Source: Phytoseiulus persimilis
Lineage: Eukaryota; Arthropoda; Arachnida; Mesostigmata; Phytoseiidae
Assembly (NCBI GenBank): GCA_037576195.1
Contig: CM075103.1
Span: forward strand, 11,346,001-11,410,000
Direction of reading: 5' to 3'
Length of the DNA stretch: 64,000 bases
The position numbers and the translations under genes were made by a program. Each line of letters starts with the position of its first letter. The first letter of the stretch is position 1. The notes beneath the pieces are model-generated. The model was not told the origin of the DNA. It did not search any database and saw nothing but the letters and a program-made list of their open reading frames with translations. Of this stretch, positions 1 through 11,541 are shown in pieces.

Positions 1-3000
1 CCGGCGTTCCACCACACACTGCGAAGCCGCCGAAGCGCGTTTCGGGGCATTTTTCAAAATTGGCGCCAAAGGTAAACATGAGTTGGAAAGCCTTTCACGA
101 TCGCGATCGAAACTTCACGAAGAGATTAATTCCGCCTCGATCAATTTTGTCACATCCACAGCGAAATCATACACTTAGAAACAAACATATGTGTTCCTTG
201 GATCACTCATTCAACAAACTGAATCGTAGATGTAGGCATCGGGTGCGGTTCAGAAGCCCATGCTCTGGCAAATCGATGATGTTTCTGGTTTTCGACATCA
301 GCTCGAAAGAGCTGCAGCCGTTCATACATACAACGGCAACATGGTTCAGTGTTCAGCGGCGTGGTGAGCAGCCCTCGGAGAGGCAACCGTAAAAGCAGTC
401 TCGAACTTCTCCCATCGCCCCTAGAAGATTGCCGCCCGGGGCGAACCGCTCCGCCGTCCTCTCCGATGCCATCCACTCACGCTCTGCTATCGAGAATGGT
501 TCCGATTATTCTTGGGCCCTCGTGCCTTCTGCTCAAGCAGGAGTACGAATCTCAGAAACCAGAGACCAGAGGCCCATTGTCTCCTCATACGATCCTTATA
601 CTTGGAGGATACCCCTGAGGTGGTTCTGGTCGAAATTGCATCAATGGAGGATTGTTCCCCGGAGCGCACCTTTTGAATGCCTTGTTTAACGGATATGCTG
701 CGATAAGATGACTGATTCATCCGACACATTGCTCGTAACTGCACCTCATTTCGATATCATTTGAGCTTGAAGGGAAAATGAGACTCACGATTCATGAAGC
801 TCGCGAGTGATAGCTTTTCTGACGAGCGGGTTCGATCGTAAGATTGAGCTCCCGTCCCATGATCGAGTCTGGAGAGTGTCGTGAATGTTCATCGGCAAGT
901 AAAACCAGGGGTCGTCCAGATCCACTGCCGCTGGAGGCACTAGCGGCGGTGATCTGATCACAGTTGTCTTTCGCGAGATCGTGCGACCACTTTGCATCGG
1001 CCTCAAAGGTACAGCACTGTGACTCCTAGTCGAATTGATTGAATCGAACCCACTCGCGGCATAGCTGTATCGTTGGAGTAGGTGCAACTAGAATCACGTT
1101 GATCAATGTATGCGGCTCTCGTCGACTCGGCGAGCTAGAGGTTCAATAATTCACGGGAGAGCATGAACGAACGCTATAAATCACTACTTAAGGATCATTG
1201 TCCACATGAAAGCCAGCGGCGTGAATATTCCGCAGCGGATTCCCGTGCATAATTCTCGCAAATGCCTCGGCTTGTGCAACAAATGATTCCTGGACCTGAG
1301 CATCTTCACGGTTGAACCCGGAGGAGCCTAACGGGCTGCCGAACCGCACACATCCGCCCGTTCAAAATGTTCCCGTGATGAAAATTCGTTGAGGGAATAT
1401 TCCTCGCTCGAGATGTCCATTGAACTCGTTCAGGGAGAAATCCCGAGCTCCGCTTGGTAAACAGCCCCAGCCAACTACTACCGGAACTTCGCAGACTCTG
1501 TTTCCACGGGGAGAAAATTAGTTGGATCAGAACCCCCCACCGTGCCGGACTCAGTTGCGTGAGCGCGGTCAAGTGTGAAGCATACCGAGAGAATGCTTCA
1601 GGAGGCCATTTTGTTATTTTGCCAATACCGAGGAAACTCTCGACCCTCAGAAGAACATTCCATCAAGCTGCCCCTCTCCTTGACAGCTTGGAGAATCGAA
1701 CCGGCGGGAAACGAAGCTCTCCATGGACCTCAAAGGAGGCAGGAGCAGGGTTACGAGCGAGTCTCGTCCACATTCCCCATCGATTCCTTGAATGCAGAAA
1801 GGTTTCGTGATTCCTCTTATCGAGTCCTCTCTCTCTGGTGGTGGATTCGGGGTTCTAGAAGTCGGCCTGAGGCATAAGGTCCCGCATTCCCCCGAAGAGA
1901 GTTGAAATCCTGTCACTGGAGCTATTGATTGAAGTTGGTGCATGAAATGGTTCGAGTTGAACGAAAAACACTGGGAACACAATACAGCTGGGAATTCCAA
2001 CGAAGGTGGGCTGATACCTGGCTGCGACTTTCGCAAGTCATCCTTAAAATGTAGTGGTGTCTGGGAATGGCAAAGAGCAGAATCTTCTCGCGGAAACCTC
2101 ATTGGATGAAAAAGGTTTGACAACGCGTTTTTCGGTGACGAAAAAAGTTAACGCCGTCATCAAAAGAATGGTCTCCGGGCCCGCATTCATTGGGAGCATG
2201 CACCCTGCCAGCGCTTGCTCGCTCGCTAATGAACGCGCGCAAATATTAAACTCATATTCGCAGCTACGAATAACTGGGCTCCCGACCCAGTTCGACCCTG
2301 CCTCGGTCCACGGGAGAGCCCGGGAACAGAGGGTAGTGGGTCGCAGTCAACGAGAGGGTAGGGGGTGCTGGAGAAGAGTCATAAAAAGTGAAATTTCCAT
2401 TGTCATAATCCGCTGTGAGGGGAACAAGCGCTGCAATGCAGGCACGCCGGCTAGCAGTCGACGACCGTCGCCAGTCATGAATACGCATGACTCGCAGCGG
2501 AGCCCGGGCGGATATTCTAAGATTTGCTCGAACAAGCCAGGCATGCTTAATCCGCGGAAGCAGTTTTTCGATCTGCTCGAGTTCATGCCCGTTCCCTCCG
2601 TCTTCCATCCATTCCACTTTCTCGATCGCAGCCTGACTCTCTCTCCCTCCCTCCCTCCCCCGTGGTGGATTGCTGCCCCTTGGAGCTGCTCTCGATTTGT
2701 TCGATCAGACGCACGAACACACGGCAGTCGATATCACTTCATCTCTTGCGCGAGAATCTCTTCATAGACCTAGCGAGATCCTACCGAACATCGAATGGCG
2801 CCCGCTGTGCCCTGAAAACTGATTCCTCGACACACGCCCTCGGATAACTGCAGAAAACTGAAATCGGCAACGGAAGGGGGTATGTCGATGGCAGCGTGAG
2901 CTCCCACCTTCCGTTCCATCGTCACAATGCGCTTTCTTGCTAGAAGAGGAAAGCTGTTATTCTGCTTCTCTCCGCAAGAACTTCTACTCAATTTATGAGC

Positions 3001-3155
3001 AACGAGATGAAGGCTGATAACTCCACGGAGAGGATCCGCCACACGAAACGGAACCATCAATTCTCGGCGTGGTCCCGTGGGCTGACGAGCTCAATCTGTG
3101 ATTGATTCCGACCCCCATAATAATCCCAGTCGTCCAAAGATGTCCGATCTCAATA
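1..3155. other. No gene recognised
   Basis: Only chance-length frames on both strands, no splice-bounded conserved peptide and no clear repeat. The longest frame (2054-2767, +) is low-complexity in places and overlaps a CT-rich patch at about 2636-2660. Confidence 0.5.
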
Positions 3156-3380
3156 ATTACCCTGAAGTCTGGGAGATAAGGGACTACTTTTTTGACTGAA
3201 AACATTACGGGAACTTCTGCTTGTGTGTACGCATGTGAATCCCGATGATTTTGCACGATGTAGCAACGTTCCGTCAATCACGGAAGAGTGCCAGATCTTG
3301 AAAATTCCATCGATGACTGTGAATTCGGGTGAATTTATGGTTGAAAAAGTAGTCCCTTATCTCCCAGACTTTGGGGTAAT
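3156..3380. mobile_element. Short inverted-repeat element, about 225 bp
   Basis: Seen: the left arm (from 3156, ATTACCC then AAGTCTGGGAGATAAGGGAC and TACTTTTTT) is repeated in reverse complement at 3345-3380, with a 26-base perfect core and only two mismatches near the outer end. About 150 bp of unrelated AT-richer sequence lies between the arms, and no coding capacity is present. Inference: a non-autonomous DNA transposon. I could not settle the target-site duplication, so the exact ends and superfamily are uncertain. Confidence 0.65.
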
Positions 3381-6300
3381 TGGAATATATATTTTTTCAA
3401 TTCCTCGCTTGTATGCGGCTATGCTGGATGCCGTTTAGAATGAGCCCCGCCATGGATCAGAATCAGTGACGTAGCCAGCATGATGCTTTACAAGATGAAG
3501 CCCCTCAGTTTTGAAATTCCGTGAGGATAGCCTCGGGGAATTTCGAATTCCGACGAGTTGGTTTTTTCTGTGAATCCGTCAATTGTTCCCAAAGGCATCA
3601 GATTTCCGAGTTCTTAGCGATCATCGTGAGAGAAAGCATGAGTAGTCCCTGGGATATAAGCTCCTCCATTTCTCACTCAAAATCTGGCTCATAATTCTGA
3701 GAGAGCAGCCGTGTCTGCTCCTCCTTCTGGAAAACTCAACTAACGGCTGTGATTCAACCGGACTCTCGCGCAATCTCAGTGTCCGTATCTCAGATCCCGG
3801 TACTATCAAAGTTTCGCTCTCTTGAGGTGTTCCATAGAGGATGGCTGATATGCCTTGTGCGTGTACAGCGAAGTTTGAGATGATTTTCTCAATCATGCGT
3901 TCGATGTCTGCGGTCTCATGAGCTGTGGAGAGCTAAGTCGTTCTATGCGGGGAAGGATCTCAGCGTTTGTGAAATTGTCCGAGCACGGCTAAATTCCAAC
4001 CAAAGCCAGAACGCATGCGAGTGTTTCGGATGTCCGCTGTCGATGTGAGAGGCCTTTAGAGGGCTCGTCCTGTATTTCAAAATAGCCTGTGGCAATTGCC
4101 TCGTGTGAGCGGGACTTCAGCGTCCGACGCCCCCACCCCTCTCTCACCTGCGGCAGCGGTAAGCCTCGTGAAAAAGAAGGGCTGGCTACGCTACTGATCA
4201 GAATCTTTCCCTTCAATTTCGAAGTCATTGGAACAAACTTATCTGGAATCCGGCTCAAAAAATTGGTCAAAAAAATATCGGTGATCGGAATCAGCGAAGA
4301 TGATGTCCTCTCAATGCAAAACATTCTCTTCCCGCCTGAAAGTGCATTTGGCCGCACTGAGCGTCATCTTGAGAGAGAATGGGTTTGGAGAATATCGGCC
4401 GAGTCCAGACTTGAGCGCTGACGAAGAGAGACAGGACGGGATGTTGCATATTCTCAACGGGCATCGGAACACACGAGCTGAGCGAACGCGAGCGGCGACC
4501 GCACTGGACCGAGCCACATCGGGCTGTGGCCGTTGCTCCAAGTTGGAACGGTCGAAGACGGTCACCACTGACCACGATTAGCACGAGTCGTTTGCGCTGA
4601 CCTGCTGAGAAGAGTCGATGGGTTGGAGGAAAGATAAAGAATCTACAACGGGATCGATGAAGTCATTAGCAGCGGATAAGGCGCTGGAGGTGGGAACATT
4701 CCATAGTTTTTCTCACGCCGCCGTTCCCTGAGAGAAATTTCTATAAAAAACGTGCCTTAGGATCCAGCGAGCTCTACAGTGCGCGGAAATCCTCCGAAGA
4801 ATCGAACATGACGAGCCAAGGCCAGTGTCGTTCTGATTATTCGATCCGATCAGTTTCTGTCCGAACGCATAGGCCGATGCTTGGACCCAGATGGCAAGAT
4901 CGATCGAAAGTGAAAAAAAAAACGAACTGTTCGAGCCTCTCACAGAGAGGCTCGGTAACAACTCATAGATGAATGAACGTGTGAGATCACGATTCCAGAG
5001 GGCTGTATGCGAGTTCTCTATGGCATGCCTGATGTTCTCCAAGATATTGATCAGTTTCGCACAATACCACCACCGTTCAGGTTCTCTCCTGGGAGCCTTG
5101 TTCTGTCGGGCGTTCCTTCGGCGGTCCGGATCCTCTTCGGCCCCTGCTACAGCCCAGATCATGATTCCATCCAGCACTGATAGAGACCCAATCAAAACTC
5201 CATCCCTCAAGGGTCAGCACACAAATTCACCACCCCTAACTGCGTCAGTAAGGAACAAGTTCCAATGAAAGAGTCTAATACGCGCTCTTTCTCTAATGGG
5301 CCCCGGCAGCAGGAACGAAGGAGTTCAACTACCAACTGTCCGTTTGCCCACTTAAGATGAAATTTGTGAGTCACCCGATCTCGGAGGAACCCACGCTGTT
5401 TCTCCGAGTTCCTTCTCCACTTCGATGAAAGCCACGGCTTAGAACGGGAGAGAATATTCCGGGGCTCGATGATTCGAGATGTGCTACAAGGAAGAGAAAA
5501 CAAAGCCGTTCCGAGCTCTATTTGTTTTCAGATTCATTGTGTCGATTCGAGGGGAATTTCATCTGTTTTCATACACCAACGACCATGAACGCCGATCAAA
5601 GAGCATCTGAATCTAAGCGGTTTCTGTATTCTGACTCTTGAACAACGTGTCTCGCGAGACACGCTGCCTCTCAACTCGCGCGAGCGCTTCGATGCTCTGC
5701 GAGGGAGAACTCGAATACCAGACCAGTGAGGTAGCAAGAAGTGCAAACTATGAAAGCTCATCGAATCCAGGTAGACACACGAGCGTTGAGAACGATTTTC
5801 AGCCGGATTTTCGCTCATATTGAGAAAATGGAATTGTTCGATGATGCGAGCGTTTCGCCCATGGCTCTAGCCCGCCGAAAAACACAGTCCCTCAGTGAGA
5901 ATTCCTAGGTTAAGCCGCTTCGTGGAATATTTGGAGTCTTTACCAGACCTGCCGCTAAAAAGGGGTAGATCGAGAACACCCAAAAAGGTTTGTAAGAGTT
6001 CGCAAGCGGAAGAAATCAAACACGGTTGCCGCACTTAAGAATTGTTCCCATCGATTTGGTGTGATCTAGCCACAGGTTTTGATGTTGCGAATCGAATCGA
6101 AAGGCGACCGCCGACCCCATAAAAATTCCAGCGATTCGTTCACAGGACCGGCCCATGTCCACTTACTCGTCAAGGACTCGATTCTGAGGAGCTATTGAAG
6201 GAAGCGACGGAAAACTTTCGGAAACAAGTTCCGACACGCCCGACCCGTGTTCTGAGAATCTTGTGTCAGTGTGAATTAGTCAGTTGTCATTGGTATAGTG

Positions 6301-7320
6301 TGCCGGAGCCGAGTAGTGACGGGCGCCGGCAGAATAACCAAGAGGAATAATCACTTTCATGGAGGACCTCATTGAAATTTATGCGCTTCATTACCGTCGC
6401 GGACAGTGGCATCCGCACTGAACCGGCGGACGTCTCGCTCGCATAGTTTCAATACCCCTAACCGGAACAAAAACCATCGCCATTGTTAGTCAAGGCTGAC
6501 CCACAACGGTGTGAATGGCATGCAGTGTAAATGTTTTAGACACCAGTCAGTCGACAGGGATCTTCAAGAGGCTCTCGCAAACCGCTTCTAAACTGTTTTC
6601 CGAGTCTTCAGGAATGTTCCGTTCTGCTTTATGCACTGTAGAACCGGTGGGAAACGATTTCCACGCGGCACTGCGAATGAATTCTGGGATTTCCTGGGAG
6701 TTCCGACCAGAATGGTGCTCGAATATCCTCAAGTACGCAGTCTGAAGGGTAAACAAAAATTCGGTTGAAAGGCGAGAGGATCTTCACAAACAATGAAAAT
6801 GATGCGCGAGAGATCTCACTACCGTGTGTCGATGAAAACAAATAATAATCAAAGTGATGGAGTGCATCGGGATCAGAAGGATCGGAAACACTCATCCACC
6901 CTTGCTTCCGCCGGTGCGAATTTTCGGCCAAGTTTCGGAGCTCATTGAGACTCAGGTGTTGACACCTCTCTCGCTAAAGATTCACGGCGAATCTGTTCGC
7001 ACGGCTCGTCGTAATAATAGGAACATTTCTCCGAAACATCGAATCTGGCCAATCGGAATCACGTGTCGCTGTCTCACGGGTCATCGCGGCACGGGACGGC
7101 GATACGGCCGAGAGGCCAGCACGATCGCGCGGACGCTGAAACGATGCTGTCTGGGGCCCGAGGTCAGAACTCGAGCTGAAGGCTTGATCCCTGGAGGGGA
7201 GAGGGCGGGGGGTTGCGGGTCGTGGAATCCACGAGAACGCTGCTTTCGCAGAACGTCGGTCGCAGAATGCACTCACATAGCATTGGATAAGAAGAAAACG
7301 ATTCCAGCACTCTGACTGTA
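3381..7320. other. No gene recognised
   Basis: Between the two inverted-repeat elements I see only short frames and the small hairpin at 4932-4954. Confidence 0.5.
4932..4954. repeat. Perfect 10-bp hairpin with 3-nt loop
   Basis: CGAGCCTCTC, loop ACA, GAGAGGCTCG. An A9 run lies just upstream (about 4915-4922). Function unknown. Confidence 0.6.
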
Positions 7321-7736
7321 CAGGGTGTTTTTTTTAGTCGGGAATTTTCGAGTCCGATCTTGTTTCGGCCATAATTTCCTCAGTTCTTGGAATTCCCTCG
7401 GAAATCAAGAAGTGATAGAGGATATCGAGGCGGTCATTTTCTGCAAGATTTTCTTCGCGCGTTCACTGCGACCCCTACGAGTCCGATCGGATGTATATTG
7501 ACGGTATCACAATGACTTTTAGGGAGACCTCGAAAAAAAAGAGGTAATTTTCACAACGATTTTGCAAACTCAGATTTCCATCGTATCCATTCGAATTTTG
7601 CAGAAAATGACCGCCGCAATATCCTCTATCGACGACTTCTTGATTTTTCTTGAAATTACAGGAAGAAGAAATTCCTGAGAAATTTATGGCCAAAACAAGA
7701 TGGGGCTCGAAAATTCCCGACAAAAAAAACACCCTG
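7321..7736. mobile_element. MITE, 416 bp, Tc1/mariner-type, TA target duplication
   Basis: Seen: the left end reads CAGGGTGTTTTTTTTAGTCG and the right end is its near-perfect reverse complement; similarity continues inward for more than 120 bp on each side (through TCTTGTTT-GGCCATAA, TCAAGAAGT and GGCGGTCATTTTCTGCAA) with small indels. The element is flanked by TA on both sides (7319-7320 and 7737-7738). Known: TA duplication and termini starting CAGGGTG are typical of mariner-family elements, and short copies with long terminal inverted repeats and no transposase are MITEs. No ORF for a transposase is present. The arms differ at a modest number of positions, so the copy is not brand-new but not ancient either. 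Confidence 0.85.
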
Positions 7737-8085
7737 TAGATGGCGAGGTACGCTTCGGCTTGAAATCGAGTTTTAATGAGATATCGATCGTTCCTGCATC
7801 ACTCGTATCATATGGAGCGTTCAACTTGAGGTATCGATTTTGAGACATGGGATCGAGGCATGGAACGTTCTTCGAAATGTCTCTGAACTGATACATCCAT
7901 TTCTCTCCCCAGGCGGATATAGGAGCCCCGACTTTCGAATATTCCACCAACAATGGTACTCGACTTCCGTCCAGAATGAGAAGTAAACGCAGATTCACAG
8001 GCAGAAGAGAACCTGTTGAAGAGCTGATTGGAAATTGGTAACAAGAGAAATGAACGCCCGTGAGAACAATGTCCCGAGGCCACCA

Positions 8086-8473
8086 CTAGGGATGGCGAGA
8101 ATCGCGGGGAGTCAAACCACCAGAGAGGTTCTCCACTGGTGTTTGAGAATGATAGATGATGACATTTCTAGAACTACTCTGGCTCCGAGCACCAAGGTTG
8201 GCCATCGCTTCGTCAAACATCTCCTCCGCCAATTTCACGGAAGCTTTGTTCCGAAGCTGCGTCTGAAGAGCATGGGAACCATGAAAACGGTTCCCGACGC
8301 GCGTGCGAAAACGTACGCCGATCGAACATCGGATTGAAAACATTGATCAAAGCCTGCACGCCATCATTGACCCACTTATTCATGGACTGGATCCTCCAAT
8401 CGATTACGTTACGATACACACGAAGTTGTGTCGTTGCGAGCTCCATCGCGGGGATGATAACACGACCATTCAT
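8086..8473 (-). pseudogene. Frameshifted ORF relic, unrecognised protein
   Basis: Seen: reading down the minus strand from 8473, the first frame (with VYRNVIDWRIQSMNKWVNDG and VQALINVFNPMFD) looks like helical protein until about 8310. From there a different frame continues in the same style (NKASVKLAEEMFDEAMANLG) to a stop at 8086. One single-base indel between about 8290 and 8340 would explain the switch. The codons on each side favour purine-first triplets. No family was recognised; it may be a transposon-derived or dead host gene. Confidence 0.3.
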
Positions 8474-8523
8474 CGTTTTTTTGGTTCTTTATCGCCCGCT
8501 CACCTTTGAGCCGTTCACGTTTC

Positions 8524-8682
8524 TGTGTCGTGTGTAAGCGTGAGCGCTGTCGTTCGCGCGGTGGTCTTCCCTACCGCGCCTCTCAACCCCGATTTTCCGC
8601 TCACTTTGTCTTCCACAAATGGCCCACAGCCGAGAAGCCCTTGGACGCGAAGTGGGTTTTCGTTGTGGAAGTGCGATACTGC
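8524..8682 (+). pseudogene. Possible THAP-type zinc-finger relic
   Basis: A frame reads CVVCKRERC, and 23 residues later FVFHKWPTAEKPLDAKWVFV (FHKWP at 8611-8625) and then YC. Known: THAP domains have C-x2-4-C, then (S)FH+FP, a Trp about 10 residues later, and a C-x2-H pair. The first Cys pair, FHKWP and the Trp are in the right order, but the spacing after the Cys pair is long and the closing C-x2-H is not visible. THAP domains occur in P-element/Phantom transposases and in host proteins. Weak call. Confidence 0.25.
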
Positions 8683-10403
8683 TTCTTCCCGCTTCAACCA
8701 CCTAGCCGAGCTCTTTCTTGTTTGCGGATCTGTCGCGGAGTGACAAACGTTGTCGCGTCGACCCGAACTTCGCGAAGCCTATCCAAGCATCTTCCTAGTA
8801 CTTTCTCCGCTGTTTCGCTCTTGAAACCCGACGACAGGAATATCAAGACCACATTTCAGCCGGCACCGTCAAGAGGGGAGAAACGTCGATAAATTCTGTC
8901 CCCTCACTAAAAAGCCACTACAGCTGCAGACTTCTAGGCGTCGCCACGGACCGTCTCCAAGTCTGTCGGGTCGCCATCTAGTGAACATCAACAGCTCCAT
9001 GGATTCCCGCTCGAGTCGCCTAAGATTATCCTCAAAACACGCTCTTCTATCTGACTGTTCCGACGCGCGCGTATCCTCTTCAGCGGAGTTTGGATAGGCG
9101 GCCTATTCAGTCAGATCGATCTCACTCCTGTGATCAGCGGGTCTCCGACCGGAATGGTTGTCAACTAGCGACGGTCGTTACCGTTGGCTCGCCCGATTCT
9201 CCTATGCAAACGGGTTCAAATGGCGAGGTTCTTACCCAAGCAACAAAGGTCATAGAGTAGGGGAATAAAAGAACCATCAACAGCAACACAGGATATGACG
9301 ACAGTAAAGGGCGAACCGGTAATTATCAAAAGCGACATCAGACGCAGTTACCGGAATGTAGTTAAAAAAAAAGGCCCCTCATCCGCTCAAGAAACGATTC
9401 CTCGATGAGCTGGCATGGTTGTGAAATGGGCAGCTAACAATGGTTCCAACACGATGGAATGAATACTGAAAGATCCCCTGTCTAATTTCTCTGACAGGGA
9501 GAAGATATTATCCACCAACGAACTCAAGAGTCAGATTGCCGCTCGAGCATTGAGTTTAAAGAGCACCAGGAGCGTACCCAGCTTTTTCGGGTGGAGGAAA
9601 GGATGTGATGGCGATGATGATCATCATTATCGCGAGTTTTTCATGAAGTGATCAGCATGGTTCTCAAACTTGGAAGAGTTTTCTGGGAACACTGAATCTT
9701 TCCGGAACTATTTCGTCCATCATTGTAGAATCTAATCCATCCTTCCCAATATTATCGGAGAGCTTGCTGATGGGGGACATGGTTCCCTTGCCCCCCTCCT
9801 GAGTACGCCACTGAGCAGCACTGCTGCCGTTCGCTGAAAATCCGAACAGGTGGTTGGGGAGCCCGTGTTTTCAATCTTGGGAGGTTTGTGAGACTCTAGT
9901 TTCAGAGGCTTGGGGGGAAATGCATTCCGGCTCGTGCCCTCGGAGAGGATGGGAACTGCGGGAAGAAACCCATTCTCCTCCATCATGCGAAGCCAGTTTC
10001 CGCGGAACGGATCCGCTTTAGCCCTGCAAATATTCTTTTCTGCCTCAATTGGGTGACTTTTGGAAGAAACTCCATGACCTCATCTTCTTCTCACTGGGAC
10101 GGTTCCTCCCACAAGTCCTTCGGTTTCAGAATGAGCTTGTTTAGAAACGCGAGCCGCTCGGAGCGAGAGTAGATCCGAAGACACCGGATGCCCAGGAATC
10201 GTTTGGTTTCCTCCTTGGCGCACCGGCATAGTTCTCGAGTTATCAAGGTCTCCACTGGTCTCCTGACGACAGGGCAATCAACAGCGGTTCTCCTGTTCTG
10301 AGGACGAGCCACCCACTCCCACCAGGGAGTTGAATCTATGAAGGGTCCCGAAAAACGGGCATGAATCAGAACTCTTCCTTACAAAGGACGAAACAACACG
10401 CTC

Positions 10404-10408
10404 CACAC

Positions 10409-10441
<33 letters not shown>
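10404..10441. repeat. (CA)n microsatellite
   Basis: About 18 near-continuous CA units with a single interruption by CG. Confidence 0.95.
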
Positions 10442-10442
<1 letters not shown>

Positions 10443-11162
10443 GGATCGACGTTCGCACCACGACCAAAGGAAGAACTCTCTATATTTGAAGTAGCTATTT
10501 CGGTTCGTCTTGACCCTTGGCGCGGGAGCTAAACCAAGCTTGATGTCCGAAAGGAATTCCCGCCTTTGCTCCCCTGTTTTTTCTCACATGGAAAGACTTC
10601 GAACTTGAAGAAGCAAATCTGACGAGTGATATGCTCCCAGTAATTGTTGTCTGGGGGGACTGTTCCGAACATTATTCTATTCCTGGATCATTTTCTCCTG
10701 ATGGTTACTCTCGGAGGAGTTATGCGGGATCCGATCGAGGAAGAGTCCGAGAAGCCATTCCACAATTCTTCCACGAACTTATTCCCTTCGGATATGAACA
10801 GGTTAAGAAAACTATCACTGAAGCATACGAACGCGCTGCTGGGCCACTCCTCTGCTCGAAGAGTCGCACCACTCGGCGATTGACCACCGAGAACTCAAGG
10901 CTCGCTCCTACTCGGGCAACTACGCCGATCCGTAATTCACATGCAGCTATTAGGTGAGTTGGAAGGTTCGTAGCGTTTTCGGTCTGGCTGCGAGCGACAT
11001 GAACTCTCTGACCTACCTCAAAATTCGAGACTCTGCTGAGTTGGGGAAAAAGTCATGCAGTCACGTGAAAGATTCATCCATAGATTTGAGCAATAATCTC
11101 GAACGGCGCATCAATGAAGTTTCGAGCTCTGGGAGTGATTCCGACGATCGAGATGAGCTATT

Positions 11163-11168
11163 TTTATT
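11163..11168 (-). terminator. Polyadenylation signal AATAAA candidate
   Basis: TTTATT on the + strand is AATAAA on the minus strand, 374 nt downstream of the stop codon of the 464-aa membrane protein. It is the first canonical hexamer I saw in that direction. Confidence 0.35.
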
Positions 11169-11541
11169 CACAGTAACTTGTACAACGTCTCCGCCGCAGA
11201 CGCATGGGTATCACAAACCGATACTAAGAAACATAGTTTATAATCGCATCGAGTACGAATAAAAGATTGAGGTGCCAGGTCACGGCACCCGCGTGATTTC
11301 GATCCCGGTCAACGTGGATAATAGCGTATTTACATTTTAAGGACATCGATTCGCCGGACTTGAATCCAGCTGCTCGAGCTAGCAATAACTTATTCGGCTG
11401 AACGACCGTCGACGATATCAGTTTCAAAAATCACCAACTATCTGATCCAAAATATTCTCTGCGACAAGCCAGGTGGCAGGCCGACCAGTTAGCGTGTGGT
11501 TGATGATCGAGGCGTGGTTTTAGTTCCGCGTCGCTTCTGGT

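Larger units (their letters stand above)
8890..11541. other. Non-coding or eroded sequence downstream of the membrane-protein gene
   Basis: 8.9-9.7 kb has no frame worth noting. At 9732-10312 two minus-strand frames (segments ETKRFLGIRCLRIYSRSERL and ADPFRGNWLRMMEENGFLPA) look like a broken protein but were not identified. 10404-10441 is a CA microsatellite. A + strand frame at 10954-11262 ends exactly at an AATAAA and has an acidic Ser cluster; it has no linked upstream exon. Confidence 0.4.

Noticed and set aside
2054..2767. 237-codon + strand ORF, the longest after the membrane protein
   Set aside because: Overlaps low-complexity CT sequence, has no recognisable motif or clear ATG context, and long frames on both strands coincide here; compatible with chance in a 50% GC genome.
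10644..10883. Two overlapping + strand frames at 10631-10957, one ending at a GTGAGT (10955)
   Set aside because: Both frames look equally protein-like, which shows that look alone is not evidence. The donor is only about 40 nt from the next candidate acceptor, too short for an intron.
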